From Chryseolinea serpens (GTDB lineage: Bacteria; Bacteroidota; Bacteroidia; Cytophagales; Cyclobacteriaceae), in assembly GCF_900129725.1 (NCBI RefSeq), contig NZ_FQWQ01000001.1, positions 1,488,001-1,552,000 on the forward strand: DNA of 64,000 nucleotides. Direction: 5' to 3'. Position numbers and translations under genes: made by a program. Below the pieces are notes generated by a model. That model saw only the letters and a list, made by a program, of their open reading frames with translations, was not told where the DNA came from and made no database searches. How positions within the stretch are numbered: position 1 is the stretch's first letter; every line of letters begins with the position of its first letter. Below are positions 36,556-44,007 of the stretch, one piece after another.

Positions 36556-38042
36556 CGCGCGCCGTATAATTTCTTCCCTGCCTCTTCGTATTTGTCACCT
36601 TTGATCCAAACCGGCAAAACTTTGTCGTCGGCAATTCGAAACGTAGTGAGCACGAAGGCCCTGAAAAACTTTTCCAGGTAGGTCATGTCTAATGATCCAA
36701 CTTCATCCGGCGGCTGGTGATAATATTTCATGAGCCCCTCATCAAACGTCTTCACTCCTGGCGATAAGTTGGCAGCGGGCACGCCCTTCAGAGCGAAGCT
36801 GGCGTTGTCAGAGCGGTCGTACAGCGTCTGTTCCGGCGCTGGATCTCCACCCAAGCCCAGCCCGAATGCCGCGCAGGCCTCCTGCATTTGCTTGTCCACC
36901 GACGTACGGTTCAGGGCGACAACGGTAGCGATACTGGTGTCGTTGTAGCCACCCCCGTCGCAGTTGAGATCAAACACCATTTTTTCGAGGGGCATCAGGG
37001 GGTGATTCACATACCATTCACTTCCCAGGAGTCCCTTCTCCTCGGCCGTAAAGGCCAGAAATAACACCGATCGCTTTGGCGGATGCTGACTGAGAAAGCG
37101 CGCCGTTTCCAATAGCGCCACCGTGCCGATGGCGTTGTCGCGGGCGCCGTTGTAGATGGAGTCCGGCGTGTCGTTGCGTTTCACGCCCACGTGATCGTAG
37201 TGTGCGCTCACCACCACCCATTGCCGGCTTAGCGTGGCGTCTGTACCCCGGACGATGCCGGCCACGTTGCGTCCACGGATTGGTTTGGAGGGGATCCCTT
37301 TCACTTCCAGTCCACCTTTTGCCTGATGAGCTTCCATAAATGCTTTTAACGCCGGCGATTCGCTGTTGCGTAACACAACATGCGGAAGCGGTTGCGACGG
37401 ATCATTTTTCAGCACGATGCGATTTGCCGAAAAATAGCTCTGCACCGCTGCCCAGGGCATCCCCTGCAGGGCCATCACCTCAACCAAGGCCAGCGCACCA
37501 TGCGCCGCGGCCAACTTGTTCTTCACCGGCGACTCGCGCAGCAGCGCGCGCAGGGGCCTTACCGTTTCGGGCGAACCGGCCAACGCCACTACAATTTTGC
37601 CACGAACGTCATGGGTCTCGAAATCCTGGGGGTTTCCGTATCCCACAAAAACAACATCACCTTGCAGGTTGGCCCCCACCCCATTCAAGGGCATCAGATC
37701 CTCCTTCCAGGCGAACGACGTACCCCCTAACATAAAAGATCCCGCTACCGGTGGGATGATCTTTTCCATTGGGAAATCCTGAAAATAGCCGTTGCTGTTT
37801 CCGTCCACCGGGGCGATTCCATTTTGGATAAACTGCGTCTTCAGATAGTTGGCCGCCATGTCGATCTCGGGCGAGCCCGTGTCGCGGCCGCGCATTTCGT
37901 CGGCGGCAAGAAACGTGAGGTGGGCCAGCGCGTCGGGGGCGGTGACGATCTTTTCAATGTTCTTTTGGATCTTCTTCTGTGCGAAGACGGCACCGGCGAG
38001 GAGCATGCAGGCCAGGAAAAGAAGGGACTTCTGGATGGACAT
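36552..38042 (-). CDS. M28 (aminopeptidase Y/PSMA-type) peptidase
   Basis: A 496-residue exported metallopeptidase with the signal MSIQKSLLFLACMLLAGAVFAQ. A PA-type insert (about residues 110-235) interrupts the N-terminal part, and the M28 core contains the zinc ligands His and Asp in VVSAHYDHVG, Asp in GARDNAIG, the catalytic Glu pair in TAEEKGLLG, Asp in NCDGGG and the final His in YYHQPPDE. It removes N-terminal amino acids from peptides in the periplasm. A candidate promoter overlaps the terminator of the gene upstream (38062-38092). Confidence 0.9.
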   Translation of the reverse strand: MSIQKSLLFLACMLLAGAVFAQKKIQKNIEKIVTAPDALAHLTFLAADEMRGRDTGSPEIDMAANYLKTQFIQNGIAPVDGNSNGYFQDFPMEKIIPPVAGSFMLGGTSFAWKEDLMPLNGVGANLQGDVVFVGYGNPQDFETHDVRGKIVVALAGSPETVRPLRALLRESPVKNKLAAAHGALALVEVMALQGMPWAAVQSYFSANRIVLKNDPSQPLPHVVLRNSESPALKAFMEAHQAKGGLEVKGIPSKPIRGRNVAGIVRGTDATLSRQWVVVSAHYDHVGVKRNDTPDSIYNGARDNAIGTVALLETARFLSQHPPKRSVLFLAFTAEEKGLLGSEWYVNHPLMPLEKMVFDLNCDGGGYNDTSIATVVALNRTSVDKQMQEACAAFGLGLGGDPAPEQTLYDRSDNASFALKGVPAANLSPGVKTFDEGLMKYYHQPPDEVGSLDMTYLEKFFRAFVLTTFRIADDKVLPVWIKGDKYEEAGKKLYGAR

Positions 38043-38061
38043 CAGGGTTTTATTTTGCCAT

Positions 38062-38092
38062 CAAGGTATAGCGACAACCTCTAAAAAACAAA
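38062..38092 (-). promoter_or_regulatory. Candidate promoter of the M28 gene
   Basis: On the minus strand TTTG (complement of 38089-38092) is followed after 20 nt by TACCTTG (complement of 38062-38068), near the TAnnTTTG consensus; the ATG is about 20 nt beyond. It begins inside the glnN terminator. Confidence 0.35.
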
Positions 38093-38120
38093 AAACGGAT
38101 CCGGGTAAGGGATCCGTTTT
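38092..38120 (-). terminator. Rho-independent terminator of the type III GS gene
   Basis: AAAACGGATCC (38092-38102) and GGATCCGTTTT (38110-38120), an 11-bp perfect stem with a 7-nt loop. On the minus strand the stem is followed by TTTTTTG and more T residues. It lies 44 nt past the glnN stop. Confidence 0.85.
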
Positions 38121-38163
38121 CAATCTACAGGTCTAGGTTTAGGTATGGAAAGTTATTCGAGTT

Positions 38164-40326
38164 CTAGCGGAGGAACAACAACTCTCTGTACTTCACCAAT
38201 GGCCAATCTTCATTGTCCACCAGCAATTCCAGTTTGTCTACGGCATCGCGAATCACCTCGAAGTATTTCTCCTTGATGTCATCGCAGTAGCCGATGGCGC
38301 GTTTGTGCGTGTCGGTGACTTTGTTGATGCGCTTGCGCTCTTCAATCATGGCACGTACGTTGTTCTTGATGGTATCGATGTGTCCGGAAATTTCCTTGAT
38401 CGTTTGAACCACCGTCTTGTTGTCCACGCCAAGTCCTTTCAAACCGTTAGCATTCTCGATGAGCTTGGTTTGATAGTTGATGGCGGTGGGCACGATGTGG
38501 TTCATAGCCAGGTCGCCGATCACGCGGGCTTCAATTTGCACACGCTTGATGTAGGACTCCAGCTTGATCTCCACGCGGGCTTCGTTTTCCTTGTGCGACA
38601 TCACGCCGTGTTTCTCAAACAGGTCGGCCGATTTCTTGGTGGTGTAAGCATCGAGCGCGTGAACCATGTTCTTCACGTTGCCCAGCTTGCGCTTGGCGGC
38701 TTCTTTCACCCACTCTTCCGAATAGCCGTCGCCTTCGAAGCGAACGTCTTTGGATTCCTTGATGTATTTGCGCAGCACGTTCACGATGGCCAGTCTCTTC
38801 TCTTCGCCTTTTTCGATTTCTTTCGATACGGCTTCGAAGAATTTTTCGAGTTGGTCGGCCACGATCGTGTTCAGAGCGGTCATTGCCGTTCCGCAGTTGT
38901 CGCTTCCACCCACAGCACGGAACTCGAACTTGTTTCCGGTGAAGGCAAACGGCGAGGTACGGTTACGGTCTGTAGCGTCGAGGATGATCTCGGGGATCTG
39001 GTCGATGCCCAGCTTCATGTACATGTTGTCGCCCTTCTCGATCTTCACATTTCCTTTTTTCTCCAACTCATCCAACACAGCGGTCATTTGCGAACCGATG
39101 AATACGGACATGATGGCGGGAGGCGCTTCGTTGGCTCCAAGGCGGAAGTCGTTGCCCGGAGTGGCGATACTGGCGCGCAGCAGGTCGGCGTGTTCGTGTA
39201 CGGCCTTGATCGTGGTGATGAAGAACGTGAGGAACATGAGGTTGTCGCGGGCGCTGCTGGTAGGCGCATATAAGTTCACACCGGTGTCGGTGATGAGCGA
39301 CCAGTTGTTGTGTTTACCGGATCCGTTGAGACCGGCGAAAGGTTTTTCGTGGAAAATGATCTTCAGGTTGTGTTTCTCGCCTACGCGCATCATCACATCC
39401 ATCATCAATTGGTTGTGGTCGTTGGCCACGTTCACTTCCTCGAACAGGGGCGCTACTTCAAATTGGCTGGGAGCCACTTCGTTGTGACGTGTGCGCACGG
39501 GAATACCCAATTTCCAGGCTTCGATCTCAAAGTCCTTCATGAACTCGTAAACGCGGGGAGGGATCGATCCAAAATAGTGATCTTCCATTTGCTGACCACG
39601 GGCCGGTGCATGACCGAACACCGAACGGCCTGCCATCACCAGGTCGGGACGGGCATCGAAGAGGGCTTTGTCTACTACGAAATATTCCTGCTCGGCTCCC
39701 AGGGAAGCCACGACGTGTTGTATGTCTTTGTCGAAGAGCTGGCAAACTTTTACGGCGGCCAGGTCAACAGCTTTCAATGCTTTTAAGAGGGGCGCTTTAG
39801 CATCCAGGGTCTCGCCGGTGTAGGATACGAAGACCGTGGGGATACACAGCGTGGTGCCATAGAGGAACATGGGCGACGTAGGATCCCAGGCCGTGTAGCC
39901 GCGGGCTTCGAACGTGCTGCGGATACCACCGCTGGGGAAAGAAGAAGCGTCGGGCTCTTGCTGAACCAGCTCGCTGCCTTTGAATTTTTCGATGCCGGAA
40001 AGGGCGTCAAAGAACGAATCGTGCTTCTCGGCCGTTCCGCCCGTCATGGGTTGGAACCAGTGGGTGAAGTGCGACGCGCCCTTGGCCATAGCCCAGGATT
40101 TCGCAGCAGAGGCTACTGCGTCGGCGGTTGCTTCATCAATTTTTTCGTGGTTCTTGATGGCTTGGCTTACTTTTTTAAATACTGCCGGGGCCAGGGTTCC
40201 ACGCATCTGCTCCGAACCGAAAACAAGTTCTCCATAAAATTTGGAGACATTGGGGCCGGGCATGTCTACATGTACAGGGGTACGTTCGCTCAGTTTCTTA
40301 AGAGCATCGAATCGTAAATGCGCCAT
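38164..40326 (-). CDS. glnN: Type III glutamine synthetase
   Basis: ATP-dependent glutamate-ammonia ligase, cytosolic, central to nitrogen assimilation. At 720 residues from the ATG at 40326 (MAHLRFDALKKLSERTP) it has the length of GSIII, typical of Bacteroidota and cyanobacteria. Visible features: the N-terminal KFYGELVFG, the active-site segments LGAEQEYFVVD, RTRHNEVAPSQFEVAP, HEKPFAGLNGSGKHNNWSL and NRTSPFAFTGNKFEFRAVG. The 11-residue upstream extension is less likely. It has its own promoter candidate (40357-40391) and a terminator. The nitrate locus at 60-64 kb would supply ammonium that it fixes. Confidence 0.95.
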   Translation of the reverse strand: MAHLRFDALKKLSERTPVHVDMPGPNVSKFYGELVFGSEQMRGTLAPAVFKKVSQAIKNHEKIDEATADAVASAAKSWAMAKGASHFTHWFQPMTGGTAEKHDSFFDALSGIEKFKGSELVQQEPDASSFPSGGIRSTFEARGYTAWDPTSPMFLYGTTLCIPTVFVSYTGETLDAKAPLLKALKAVDLAAVKVCQLFDKDIQHVVASLGAEQEYFVVDKALFDARPDLVMAGRSVFGHAPARGQQMEDHYFGSIPPRVYEFMKDFEIEAWKLGIPVRTRHNEVAPSQFEVAPLFEEVNVANDHNQLMMDVMMRVGEKHNLKIIFHEKPFAGLNGSGKHNNWSLITDTGVNLYAPTSSARDNLMFLTFFITTIKAVHEHADLLRASIATPGNDFRLGANEAPPAIMSVFIGSQMTAVLDELEKKGNVKIEKGDNMYMKLGIDQIPEIILDATDRNRTSPFAFTGNKFEFRAVGGSDNCGTAMTALNTIVADQLEKFFEAVSKEIEKGEEKRLAIVNVLRKYIKESKDVRFEGDGYSEEWVKEAAKRKLGNVKNMVHALDAYTTKKSADLFEKHGVMSHKENEARVEIKLESYIKRVQIEARVIGDLAMNHIVPTAINYQTKLIENANGLKGLGVDNKTVVQTIKEISGHIDTIKNNVRAMIEERKRINKVTDTHKRAIGYCDDIKEKYFEVIRDAVDKLELLVDNEDWPLVKYRELLFLR

Positions 40327-40356
40327 AGGTGGTTGTAATTTTGATCTATTTGTTTC

Positions 40357-40391
40357 CAAATCTATCGGAATTTTCGAGACACCGTTAAAAA
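40357..40391 (-). promoter_or_regulatory. Promoter candidate of glnN
   Basis: Minus strand: TAGATTTG (complement of 40357-40364) matches the Bacteroidota -7 box TAnnTTTG exactly; a TTTTT run (complement of 40387-40391) sits 22 nt upstream as a weak -33. The ATG is about 30 nt downstream. Confidence 0.5.
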
Positions 40392-40474
40392 CGCAACCAC
40401 AATTTTAATTTTTTGTTAAGAACACGTTTGCGCTGGGGTTATTTTTTAAGGGCTGGGATGGTTTTTTTGGAGTT

Positions 40475-40567
40475 TCAGTAGTCAGGAGGCGGAATTCAGG
40501 AGCCAGGAGCCGGAAGCCAGGAGCCAGTAGTCAGGGGCTAGTGGCCAGGGGTTTAGGAGTCGGGGGT
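40475..40567 (+). repeat. Degenerate heptad array (CAGGAGC/CAGTAGT type)
   Basis: Runs of 7-nt units such as CAGTAGT, CAGGAGG, CAGGAGC, CAGGAGC, CAGTAGT and CAGGGGC with several substitutions, in the gap between glnN and the gene at 40695. It belongs to the same family as those at 3614, 27650 and 46630. The rest of the gap (40392-40694) shows nothing else. Confidence 0.75.
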
Positions 40568-40694
40568 CAAAGGAATAACCGTCACGTTTAGGCCATCCGT
40601 GTGGCAGAGCGGTTGCCGAGCTGCCCTGTTATATTTTCGTTATGGCGGCCATCCAAAATCATTATATTTCGCACTGATACCTATTCCTGTTGTT

Positions 40695-41522
40695 ATGAGA
40701 TTAGCCCGACGAGTCTTCATTCTTCCGCTCTTTGCCTTTGTGTTTTCCAGTTGTGATTTCATCAAAAATGCGTTCGAATACACCGATACGACCGAGGCGT
40801 TTGTTAACTGCCTGTTACATGAGAATTATGATAAAAGCCTGGAGTACATGGCCCTGGAACATGAGATGGCCAAAAACACCAACCTCGACTCATTGAAGGC
40901 AGGTCTGGTAAAGTTCCGGGATGTGGTGGCTGGAAACCTGGGAACAGAACTGCGGTATAGCCTGGTGAGCACGGAAAAGAAATTCTCCACCAATGCTAGC
41001 GAAAACATGCCGCCCCATACCACATTGGCTTTTGTTCAGCTTGCCAACAAAGAGAGATTTGGTGTTGTAGAGGTTCTGTTTGATGATGCATCCAAAAAAA
41101 TTCTTAACATAAGAACGTTGGGCGCCCCATCAGCGATACCCAATATGATTCCGTTTTGGGCCATTGTGTTGTTGGCGCTCACCATTCCCGCGTTCAACAT
41201 TTACATGATCGTGCAAATCAAAAGGAGCACATTGAATCGGAAATGGTTGAAATACCTGGCCGTGATCTTTTTGAATGCACCTACCATAACCTACTCGGCT
41301 GTGAGTATCGTTTCCTTTAAGTTACTCTATTTCCAGTTCCTCTTGGGCATATCGTTGTATACCATGGGCTATTCAGGTTCCATCGTTTCGGTGGGCATAC
41401 CGTTGGGTGGATTGTACTGGCTGTGGAAACTTAAGCATCAAGACACGCCCCTACCCTCTCCAGTACCAGCGCCTGAGGAAATTCCGGAACACACGGTGGA
41501 CGAGGACGCCATTAATACCTAG
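40695..41522 (+). CDS. Lipoprotein-like protein with C-terminal membrane segments
   Basis: A 275-residue protein. The ATG at 40695 starts a lipoprotein-like signal MRLARRVFILPLFAFVFSSC; upstream ATG at 40599 gives no signal. Residues 25-150 form a soluble alpha+beta domain (DTTEAFVNCLLHENYDKSLEYM, similar in style to DUF3887/NTF2-like domains), then three or four hydrophobic segments follow (FWAIVLLALTIPAFNIYMIV, WLKYLAVIFLN, LLYFQFLLGISLYTM, VSVGIPLGGLYWLW). Having a lipidated N-terminus and inner-membrane helices is unusual; the Cys may simply be in a signal anchor. Overlaps by 4 nt, tail to tail, with the desaturase-family gene. Confidence 0.65.
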   Translation: MRLARRVFILPLFAFVFSSCDFIKNAFEYTDTTEAFVNCLLHENYDKSLEYMALEHEMAKNTNLDSLKAGLVKFRDVVAGNLGTELRYSLVSTEKKFSTNASENMPPHTTLAFVQLANKERFGVVEVLFDDASKKILNIRTLGAPSAIPNMIPFWAIVLLALTIPAFNIYMIVQIKRSTLNRKWLKYLAVIFLNAPTITYSAVSIVSFKLLYFQFLLGISLYTMGYSGSIVSVGIPLGGLYWLWKLKHQDTPLPSPVPAPEEIPEHTVDEDAINT

Positions 41523-42310
41523 GCCCGTCCGTTTCCTTCTACCCGCCGATTCTTCACCTCTTCAAAGCGCTCGTCATAAGCGGGCTGGAGCGTTCCCATC
41601 CAACGATCCCACCACAAAAAATAAAGGCCGTAGTTGCCTTGGAACGTCTGGTGGTGGAGGTTGTGGTTGACGGAAGTGTTGATCCATTTTCCAATGATGC
41701 TTTTTGAGAATCCCTTTGGATAAAGCTCATAACCGAGGTGGCCGTATACATTATAGACCATCATAAACAACAGAAAAATGGCAATGGCCAGCGGATGTAC
41801 AGGAAACAGGATCGCAATAAAAGCAATGACACTCCCCTCGATGACCGACTCGATCGGGTGGAACGCCATGGCAGCCCACGGGGATGGGTTGGTCGATAAA
41901 TGGTGGACACGGTGCACGGTCTTGTAGACGCCTTTGCCATGCATCCAACGGTGGGTCCAGTAGAAATAGGCGTCGTGGAAGAGGATCATCAGGAAGATGC
42001 TGACGATAAAATAACCTGTGCCATAGTCGCCGATCTTCCAATAGGTCTGGGTGTATTTCACGAACGGTGTGCCAAACACGCCATAGCCGATGAGGGCAAA
42101 GACCACGGCCGTGATGAGGGAGTAGCCGATCTCTCTATAATAGTCGCGGTTAGCGGGAAGCTTGGTTTGGATCTTTTTGTAGAAGACCTTTTTCCGGAAG
42201 ATCACATAGTAGAGCAGGAAGCCCACCGAGGCCAGGAAAATATAGCGGAAGAGGATCACCAGGAGGATGGTCCAGAAGTGTTTGTCGGCGCTGAAGTAGG
42301 TGGAGCCCAT
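41519..42310 (-). CDS. Fatty-acid hydroxylase / sterol desaturase family protein
   Basis: A 263-residue integral membrane di-iron protein with four or more hydrophobic segments. The histidine clusters of the family are present: H-x4-H in FHDAYFYWTHRWMH, HRVHHLS and NHNLHHQTF, plus the internal FHPIE. Members hydroxylate lipids such as fatty acids, sterols or carotenoids using O2. The substrate is unknown. An inverted repeat lies 12 nt upstream of the start. Confidence 0.9.
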   Translation of the reverse strand: MGSTYFSADKHFWTILLVILFRYIFLASVGFLLYYVIFRKKVFYKKIQTKLPANRDYYREIGYSLITAVVFALIGYGVFGTPFVKYTQTYWKIGDYGTGYFIVSIFLMILFHDAYFYWTHRWMHGKGVYKTVHRVHHLSTNPSPWAAMAFHPIESVIEGSVIAFIAILFPVHPLAIAIFLLFMMVYNVYGHLGYELYPKGFSKSIIGKWINTSVNHNLHHQTFQGNYGLYFLWWDRWMGTLQPAYDERFEEVKNRRVEGNGRA

Positions 42311-42321
42311 ACCTAAAGATA

Positions 42322-42350
42322 ACGCTAACCCCCGGTTAGGAGGTTAGCGT
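42322..42350. repeat. Inverted repeat between the desaturase-family and DUF2807 genes
   Basis: ACGCTAACC (42322-42330) and GGTTAGCGT (42342-42350), a perfect 9-bp stem with an 11-nt loop. It may terminate the upstream DUF2807 gene or control the desaturase-family gene, whose start is 12 nt away. Confidence 0.5.
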
Positions 42351-42376
42351 CAGGTCATGGGTTTTTTGAATATTTT

Positions 42377-43054
42377 CTAGCTCGACTTCTTCACAGAGCC
42401 GCCGCTGCTGGAGTCGGTTATGGATTTGTTGGGGTTGCCACGGTAGCGGATGCTGCCACCGCTGCTGGCCTTGGCGGTGAGGGCGTCGCTGACGTTGATA
42501 CGGATGGATCCGGCGCTGCTGGCCCCCGCGGTCACGTTCTCGGCCTCCAGGTCATAGGCATCGATCTCCCCGGCGCTGCTGGCGTCGGCGTTGAGGGACT
42601 TGGTTTTGCCTTTTATTTCGGCTTCACCGGCGCTGGAGGCGCTGATGTCTATGCTTTCGGCGTTCACCGTAACTTCCACGTTGCCGGCGCTGGAGGTGCT
42701 GATCTCCAGGGTGGACGCTTGAATGGCCCCTTCTGAATAGATACTGCCCGCCGAGCTGGCCGATAGCTTGTCGATCTTGACATAGGTGACATATACTTTT
42801 ACGGTGCCTTTGTTATGGCTCCCGTCGCGCATGTGCACTTTGAGATAGCTGCCGGAAACCTCGGTGATCACGTTGTCGGGTTTGATGCCGTCCGTTTCCA
42901 CCCTGGCGCTTTCCTTGTCACCCTTGGTCAGGTAAACGTCGACCCCTTCGGCTACTTTCACGCCCGAGAAGCTGCCCAAGGCGCGGGTCTGCGATTGTGC
43001 CTGGATTAGGGTGGTCGACCCGACAAGTAAGATTATAGCCCATAAATTCTTCAT
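42377..43054 (-). CDS. Head-GIN/DUF2807 exported protein with SSAG repeats
   Basis: A 225-residue exported protein with the signal MKNLWAIILLVGSTTLIQAQ. The mature protein is a beta-solenoid-like DUF2807 domain: GSFSGVKVAEGVDVYLTKG at the start, then six repeats spaced about 18-20 residues, each containing S-S-A-G or S-S-G-G (SASSAGSIYSEG, STSSAGNVEV, SASSAGEAEI, DASSAGEIDA, GASSAGSIRI, KASSGGSIRY). These domains are common in the Bacteroidota envelope and are linked to adhesion or surface structure. Its -7 box on the minus strand is TATATTTG (complement of 43087-43094), 26 nt or so upstream of the start. Confidence 0.85.
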   Translation of the reverse strand: MKNLWAIILLVGSTTLIQAQSQTRALGSFSGVKVAEGVDVYLTKGDKESARVETDGIKPDNVITEVSGSYLKVHMRDGSHNKGTVKVYVTYVKIDKLSASSAGSIYSEGAIQASTLEISTSSAGNVEVTVNAESIDISASSAGEAEIKGKTKSLNADASSAGEIDAYDLEAENVTAGASSAGSIRINVSDALTAKASSGGSIRYRGNPNKSITDSSSGGSVKKSS

Positions 43055-43086
43055 ATAGCAATGATATTTAACCTAAAGACCGGGCG

Positions 43087-43094
43087 CAAATATA
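43087..43094 (-). promoter_or_regulatory. -7 box candidate for the DUF2807 gene
   Basis: TATATTTG on the minus strand matches TAnnTTTG. The nearest upstream TTTG (complement of 43120-43123) is 25 nt away, longer than usual, so the -33 is unclear. Confidence 0.35.
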
Positions 43095-43127
43095 AGGGTT
43101 GCATCCCGGCCAGATGTGGCAAATTAT

Positions 43128-43158
43128 TTTGTCGATGTACGAAAACATCGTATTTTAC
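43128..43158 (+). promoter_or_regulatory. Promoter with an inverted repeat in the spacer, for the TerB-like gene
   Basis: TTTG (43128-43131), 19 nt, then TATTTTAC (43151-43158). The spacer holds a perfect dyad CGATGT (43133-43138) / ACATCG (43145-43150). A 10-bp palindrome AATGTACATT lies at 43169-43178 just after. The layout suggests repressor control, though no regulator is identified. Confidence 0.55.
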
Positions 43159-43214
43159 AGTAAAAATGAATGTACATTTTCTAACATTTGTACTCCAAAA
43201 ACAAACTGAGCCTC

Positions 43215-43619
43215 ATGATTTTTGACAAGAAAGCAGAATTAAACGTTCTGATCAACCTCGCCGCCAGCGACAGCAACGTGGCCTCGCGCGAATCCAAACT
43301 GATCCATACCATCGGCAAAGCCAACGGCATCAGCAAAGAAGAAGTGGATGCCATGCTGGCAAGCCCCAAACCCATTGGCAGTATTGATACGTTAACCAAC
43401 GACGAGAAGTTCGAACATCTTTACTACCTCATCCAACTCATGAAAATGGACGGACAGGTATTCCGCAGCGAGATCGTTTTCTGCGAACACATCGCCGAAA
43501 AACTCGGTTTCAAGAAAGGCGTTGTAGCCGAAGTGTCCCAACACGTTTACAGCGACCCCACCATTACCGCCGACCGCGATATGGTGAAGACCAAGGCCAT
43601 GAAATTCTTGAAGGCATAA
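43215..43619 (+). CDS. TerB-like small cytosolic protein
   Basis: A 134-residue, all-helical protein. The ATG at 43215 (MIFDKKAELNVLINLAASDS) is preferred because the family pattern starts there; another ATG lies at 43188. The first half contains acidic/Ser positions DSNVASRESKLIHTIGK, followed by LMKMDGQVFRSEIVFCEHIAEKLG, matching the duplicated helical pattern of TerB/DjlA-type domains, which bind divalent metals near the membrane. No tellurite genes are adjacent. It is followed by a bidirectional terminator. Confidence 0.7.
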   Translation: MIFDKKAELNVLINLAASDSNVASRESKLIHTIGKANGISKEEVDAMLASPKPIGSIDTLTNDEKFEHLYYLIQLMKMDGQVFRSEIVFCEHIAEKLGFKKGVVAEVSQHVYSDPTITADRDMVKTKAMKFLKA

Positions 43620-43640
43620 TTCGCTTTTTATATAAGCCAC

Positions 43641-43670
43641 AAAAAAGGAAGGTTAAAGCCTTCCTTTTTT
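43641..43670 (+). terminator. Terminator after the TerB-like gene
   Basis: AAAAAAGGAAGG (43641-43652) with CCTTCCTTTTTT (43659-43670), a perfect 12-bp stem, 6-nt loop, 21 nt past the stop. It is symmetric, so it can act on both strands. Confidence 0.9.
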
Positions 43671-44007
43671 TATGGCCTTCCGGCTGTACTGGTTTCCTGG
43701 ATTGGGTTGTGCATTGATTTCTGCCTGCGCTCGCGAAGCACTGCTGCGTGTTTGTGCAAGGCACGTCATTCCGCAGGCACGAGTTTCCTCGATCTTCGCA
43801 TGTGGCCCAAGGAATCCCGTGGATAGCGCATGGGATCTGTGTGGTGATGGATTGGGGTGGGCGCTTCCGGTGTTTGCCAGGGTTCGTTTTAGTTCGTCTG
43901 CAGGTTATCCGGGTTCAGTGCTTTCGAAATTCGGGATGTCTTGAATCACGGGCGTAGGTTTTTAAAACACTTGTGCCTGCGACATGACGTAGGACTGCCG
44001 CGCTTTC
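43671..44007. other. Intergenic region without a gene
   Basis: About 337 nt between the TerB terminator and the amidohydrolase stop. Frames of up to 90 codons exist on the plus strand but they lack any family pattern and look like non-coding sequence; GC-rich text such as GCACGTCATTCCGCAGGCA suggests a decayed dispersed repeat, which cannot be proved here. Confidence 0.4.

Noticed and set aside
43672-43944. Plus-strand frame of 90 codons after the TerB terminator
   Set aside because: Rich in Arg, Ala and Cys without pattern; begins inside the terminator T-run and overlaps nothing known. Probably non-coding.
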